A stretch of 64,000 nucleotides of DNA. It comes from Apus apus (taxonomy: Eukaryota > Chordata > Aves > Apodiformes > Apodidae). The notes under the pieces were generated by a model. The model had not been told where the DNA came from. It ran no database searches and worked only from the letters and a program-made list of their open reading frames with translations. The position numbers and the translations under genes were made by a program. Below, one piece after another: positions 61,001 through 64,000 of this stretch. How positions within the stretch are numbered: the first letter of the stretch is position 1; every line of letters begins with the position of its first letter. Location: NCBI RefSeq assembly GCF_020740795.1, contig NC_067282.1:151700858-151764857 (forward strand). Direction: 5' to 3'.

Positions 61001-64000
61001 TTGTGGAGTCTGAGACAATGTTTTCAAAGCTTGAAGACAGCAAAAACCTATTTTGAGCCATAACAGATGCTACTGGACATATGGAACAGCTGAGGGGAGT
61101 TGCACCAGGACTATAAATGTTCTGCAGATCTTTATGTCCCTGACTCAGTGGGTGGGTTTCCTGTGGGAACTGGAAGCTGGGAAGGGGAAAAGTGGGTAGG
61201 AATGTTCATAACTCTCCTGTGGAAAATGTACCACAGGGAAAGGGGAATAGCATGTCTTTGGTGGGATAGGGCTCATGGTGGTCAAGAAGTAGCCTGAAAA
61301 CCAGCCCTGATATAGGAAGAGGGTCATATTGATCTTTGGCTGACTTGAGACTGGAGCTTTTACAACTCTCTATATAAGTTTGAGAATCCTAGGCCAGCAT
61401 GTATACACTTTATTGGCTTATTGATATATTTTACTATCTGCAATACTTCTATCCTGAATCAGTTTTGAACTCTGTGAAAACAGCCTGGTCAACAGTTCTC
61501 CAAAAGTAATCCCACAGTCCCTTGTTCCTCACATGTCTTCTTTGTCCCGCTCCTTCCTCTTCCTTCCCTAGCTGCCTAGCAGTCAGGTTGCACTGTTTCA
61601 CACTTTGCTTCCCTGCAAACCTTTTGGTGCCCTGCAAACTCCCACATTCCAAAGCAGCCCTTCTGCCAGCACTGCTGTCCCTTTGCACCAACGACCACTG
61701 CATGAGCGATGGCCATCACTATTACCTTTGGGGGCTTTTTGTGCTCCTCCCATCTCTCCTGTTCCCAGCTTGCAGCCAGGTGCTATGTGACTGTTCTCTC
61801 TCCTTCTCCCAGCACTCTTCCAGCAGAGGTGCTGAGTGATGCACATATACACACAGACTATACACACTCTTTTGAATGCAGGTGCCTTGGCAAGATTAGT
61901 TTGCCTGCATGCCATGGGGCCTTTATCTTCCTGCTCCAGTATGCCTGGCTCAGTAGCAGTTGAGCTGGGCTGTTTTGGCTACAAGTGAATTGTCTTCCCA
62001 TCTCTGAGTCCAGTTTTGGGAATTTTCTTTGCCCAGTTCACTGAGCTTAATGGCAAAAAAAGGTCAGACCATTACTCACCCTCCCCTTCTCAATTCCTAT
62101 AGTAAGACAGAGGAGAGAGTATTCTCTGGTGCCTTATGCCACAGTGTGTGTTCGTGAACTAAATGCTTGCACAGGTTTAAACCCAGATGTGTTCCCAACC
62201 TGCCAGAGTGGTGACACTGTCTGTGCCAACACATGGTGATCCCTGCTCCAACTGCCACTCTACAGTGCAACAATTCCCTAAGAGCAGCTCTGCAGCATCA
62301 GTGATGCATCGTATGCTGTGTAGCCAACAGACTCATCAGGCTGCAATGCATGTACAGAGCACTGCAGTGCGTGTAGCTTTCCATAGGTTTGCACCACAGG
62401 CCCGCTGGCTGCTGAACCAAGAAACTCACTTCACCCCCTGCTCTGTTTTCCTTAACTCTCTCTCAGCCCCATCCCCTGTCTACCCAGTGGCTGGCCACTT
62501 TTTCCTGCCCTCTGTGCAATTGTCCCTGTGATTTAACTGGATACTTGGCAGGGCTGTGTGGCATTACACGGTCACACTGCCCCATGTAAGCTCTTGCTCA
62601 CTGCTATCTCTCTGTTTCTGTGCATGTATTTTATATATAGTTATCATCAAAGCAGGAGGAACAGCCACTGGATTATTTTAATTTATTTCTCCTCTGTTCT
62701 GTTGCTTGATTTGAATGGACCTTAACAAGGGCATGCTAGTTGCATCTCAGAACTATGTCTGGTGATGGTGTGCAAATCAGGCCTGTATTTAGCCCACACC
62801 ACCAACTCATCGTAGTGTGTCAGTTAGTAACTCACCCCAGACTAACTTCTTTCTAAAGAGGATTTTCATGTACTATGGGGAATGCCATTGTCTAGGGGAT
62901 TTCCATTAAATGTTGTGCTGTGTGTTGCAGAAAAGAAGGCTCTGGGGATAAGAGTGGTTTACCTTGGCCTCTTTACTTACTCATAGTATACCTCTTTAGA
63001 GTTTACTGACTAACCTTTCACACCTTGACCCTGGGGTGAGCAAGACTTGGAAGTGCTGGCCAGGGATGGAGGCTGGTGTTAATGGAGGAAGGTGTGCTCT
63101 GAATACAGACCATCTCTGACCCATGAGCAGCACTGGCACAGGGAAGTTTGGAGAAGAAGGCACTGAGAACAAGAGATGGACTTAAAGAGGCGCAAGAGGC
63201 TGAGGGGCTGTGCGTGAGAGGAGGAAAGGGGGACAGGGTGGACCTTTGATACAAGAAAGAAGAAAACTAAGGCAGGGCAGATTTCTTGGAGGCCAAGATA
63301 AGGGGCTAAGTGCTGCCACCCAAATACTGCATTCATATCAGAAAGCCACACTCCTCACCTCCTTTCTCTGCTGGAGCTGTGACCAGTACGGACAGGGTCC
63401 TGCATCTCTTGCACACCAGAGTGCAGGGCAGGGCTCTCAAGTTTGTCATGGTTTGACTCAGAGCCAAAAGTAGGAAGGCAACAGTCCTTCATCCCAGAGC
63501 TGTGTTCACTGTGTGATGCTTCAGCTCAGGTCAGTGTTAGTCTGAGCATCTTTGATGCACCACTGCTCAGTGGAGACTGGTCCAAGGGCTGCGATTTAAT
63601 TTGGGCCAAAGTCTGCTCCATATAGGTGGACAAAAATAGTTTTTCATCTTCTCCCTGTTACTGGTCACTGTAGTGCTGGCCAGCTCCTGATATAAATTCA
63701 TGGAGATCCAGACTTACTTGAATTTATACCCTGCAGCAGCTGATTTGTTCCTGTGCTTAAATTAGCTGGAGGTCAGCAATCTGGAAACCTTTTCTGTATT
63801 ACCCTCTCTTCCCCTCCTCCTCTTTGCACTCCTCCACAGAAGGAGCAAAGTACACACTTAGACCTTTGTGAAAGAAGTCCTGGGTCATTTGGGGGAAGGG
63901 TGAAGCTGCCTTAATGGTCTGTAGTAATAAAAGGGAGCAATTTGTAAGTAAAAGAAGAGGGAAGGATGAGAAGAAAAAGACTATAAACCATAATGTTTCT
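58051..64000. other. intergenic downstream of MPST, no gene seen
   Basis: Mammalian synteny predicts KCTD17 next, but I saw no BTB-domain exon or other recognised protein on either strand. Apart from the AAAC-rich tract, no clear repeat was recognised. KCTD17 may begin beyond the right edge. Confidence 0.45.
58976..59060. repeat. AAAC-rich low-complexity tract
   Basis: An irregular run of AAAC, ACAAA and CCAAAA units, similar to the tract in the TST intron. Confidence 0.85.

Noticed and set aside
63447-63480. TGTCATGGTTTGACTCAG resembling an LTR start
   Set aside because: Only the first bases match the LTRs at 24687 and 26716; the following sequence does not, so chance or a tiny remnant.
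58051-64000. Search for KCTD17 exons expected from mammalian synteny
   Set aside because: No BTB-domain or other recognisable exon was found on either strand.
1-64000. Bacterial-style systems such as CRISPR arrays or operons, and tRNA or rRNA genes
   Set aside because: Spliced vertebrate genes and CR1/LTR repeats fill the window; no regularly spaced direct repeats or recognisable tRNA/rRNA were seen.

Overview
The window is vertebrate nuclear DNA, almost certainly from a bird. Genes are split by GT-AG introns. Interspersed repeats are dominated by CR1 LINEs whose 3' ends carry the ATTCTATG-type tail, plus LTRs of a type common in bird genomes. The gene order CSF2RB - TEX33/CIMIP4 - TST - MPST matches the conserved block next to human 22q12.3. 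Species cannot be fixed from the sequence alone.

Layout. 1-2.1 kb: 5' half of a minus-strand CR1 (ORF1 with its esterase-like domain, then the ORF2 endonuclease). 3.55-15.69 kb, plus strand: a complete 13-exon CSF2RB gene (cytokine receptor common beta chain, 922 aa), all splice phases closing in one frame. Its intron 11 holds a CR1 with an expanded TAGGA array. 16.8-25.9 kb: no gene seen, two CR1 fragments and a solo LTR. 25.9-33.5 kb, plus strand: remains of a second, tandem CSF2RB-like gene. Exons equivalent to 1, 2, 11 and 12 sit in order with matching lengths and phases; exons 3-10 are missing or unrecognisable, and exon 1 has a stop codon. The exon 11 copy lies in a 354-bp patch about 99% identical to CSF2RB, although the surrounding paralog is strongly diverged. 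39.7-45.6 kb, minus strand: TEX33/CIMIP4 (six coding exons, 351 aa). 46.2-55.3 kb, minus strand: TST (rhodanese, two coding exons, 294 aa). 56.25-57.77 kb, plus strand: MPST (two coding exons, 296 aa). TST and MPST are head to head across a GC-rich, CpG-dense region. 57.8-64 kb: no gene seen.

Function. CSF2RB is the shared signalling chain of the GM-CSF, IL-3 and IL-5 receptors in mammals. TEX33/CIMIP4 is a testis/ciliary microtubule protein. TST and MPST are sister two-domain sulfurtransferases, distinguished here by their active-site loops (CRKGVT and CGSGVT). The most unusual signal is the decayed second CSF2RB-like locus with its near-identical box 1 exon patch, which looks like recent gene conversion between paralogs. 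All exon boundaries were read by hand from splice sites and frame; no alignment or database search was run.
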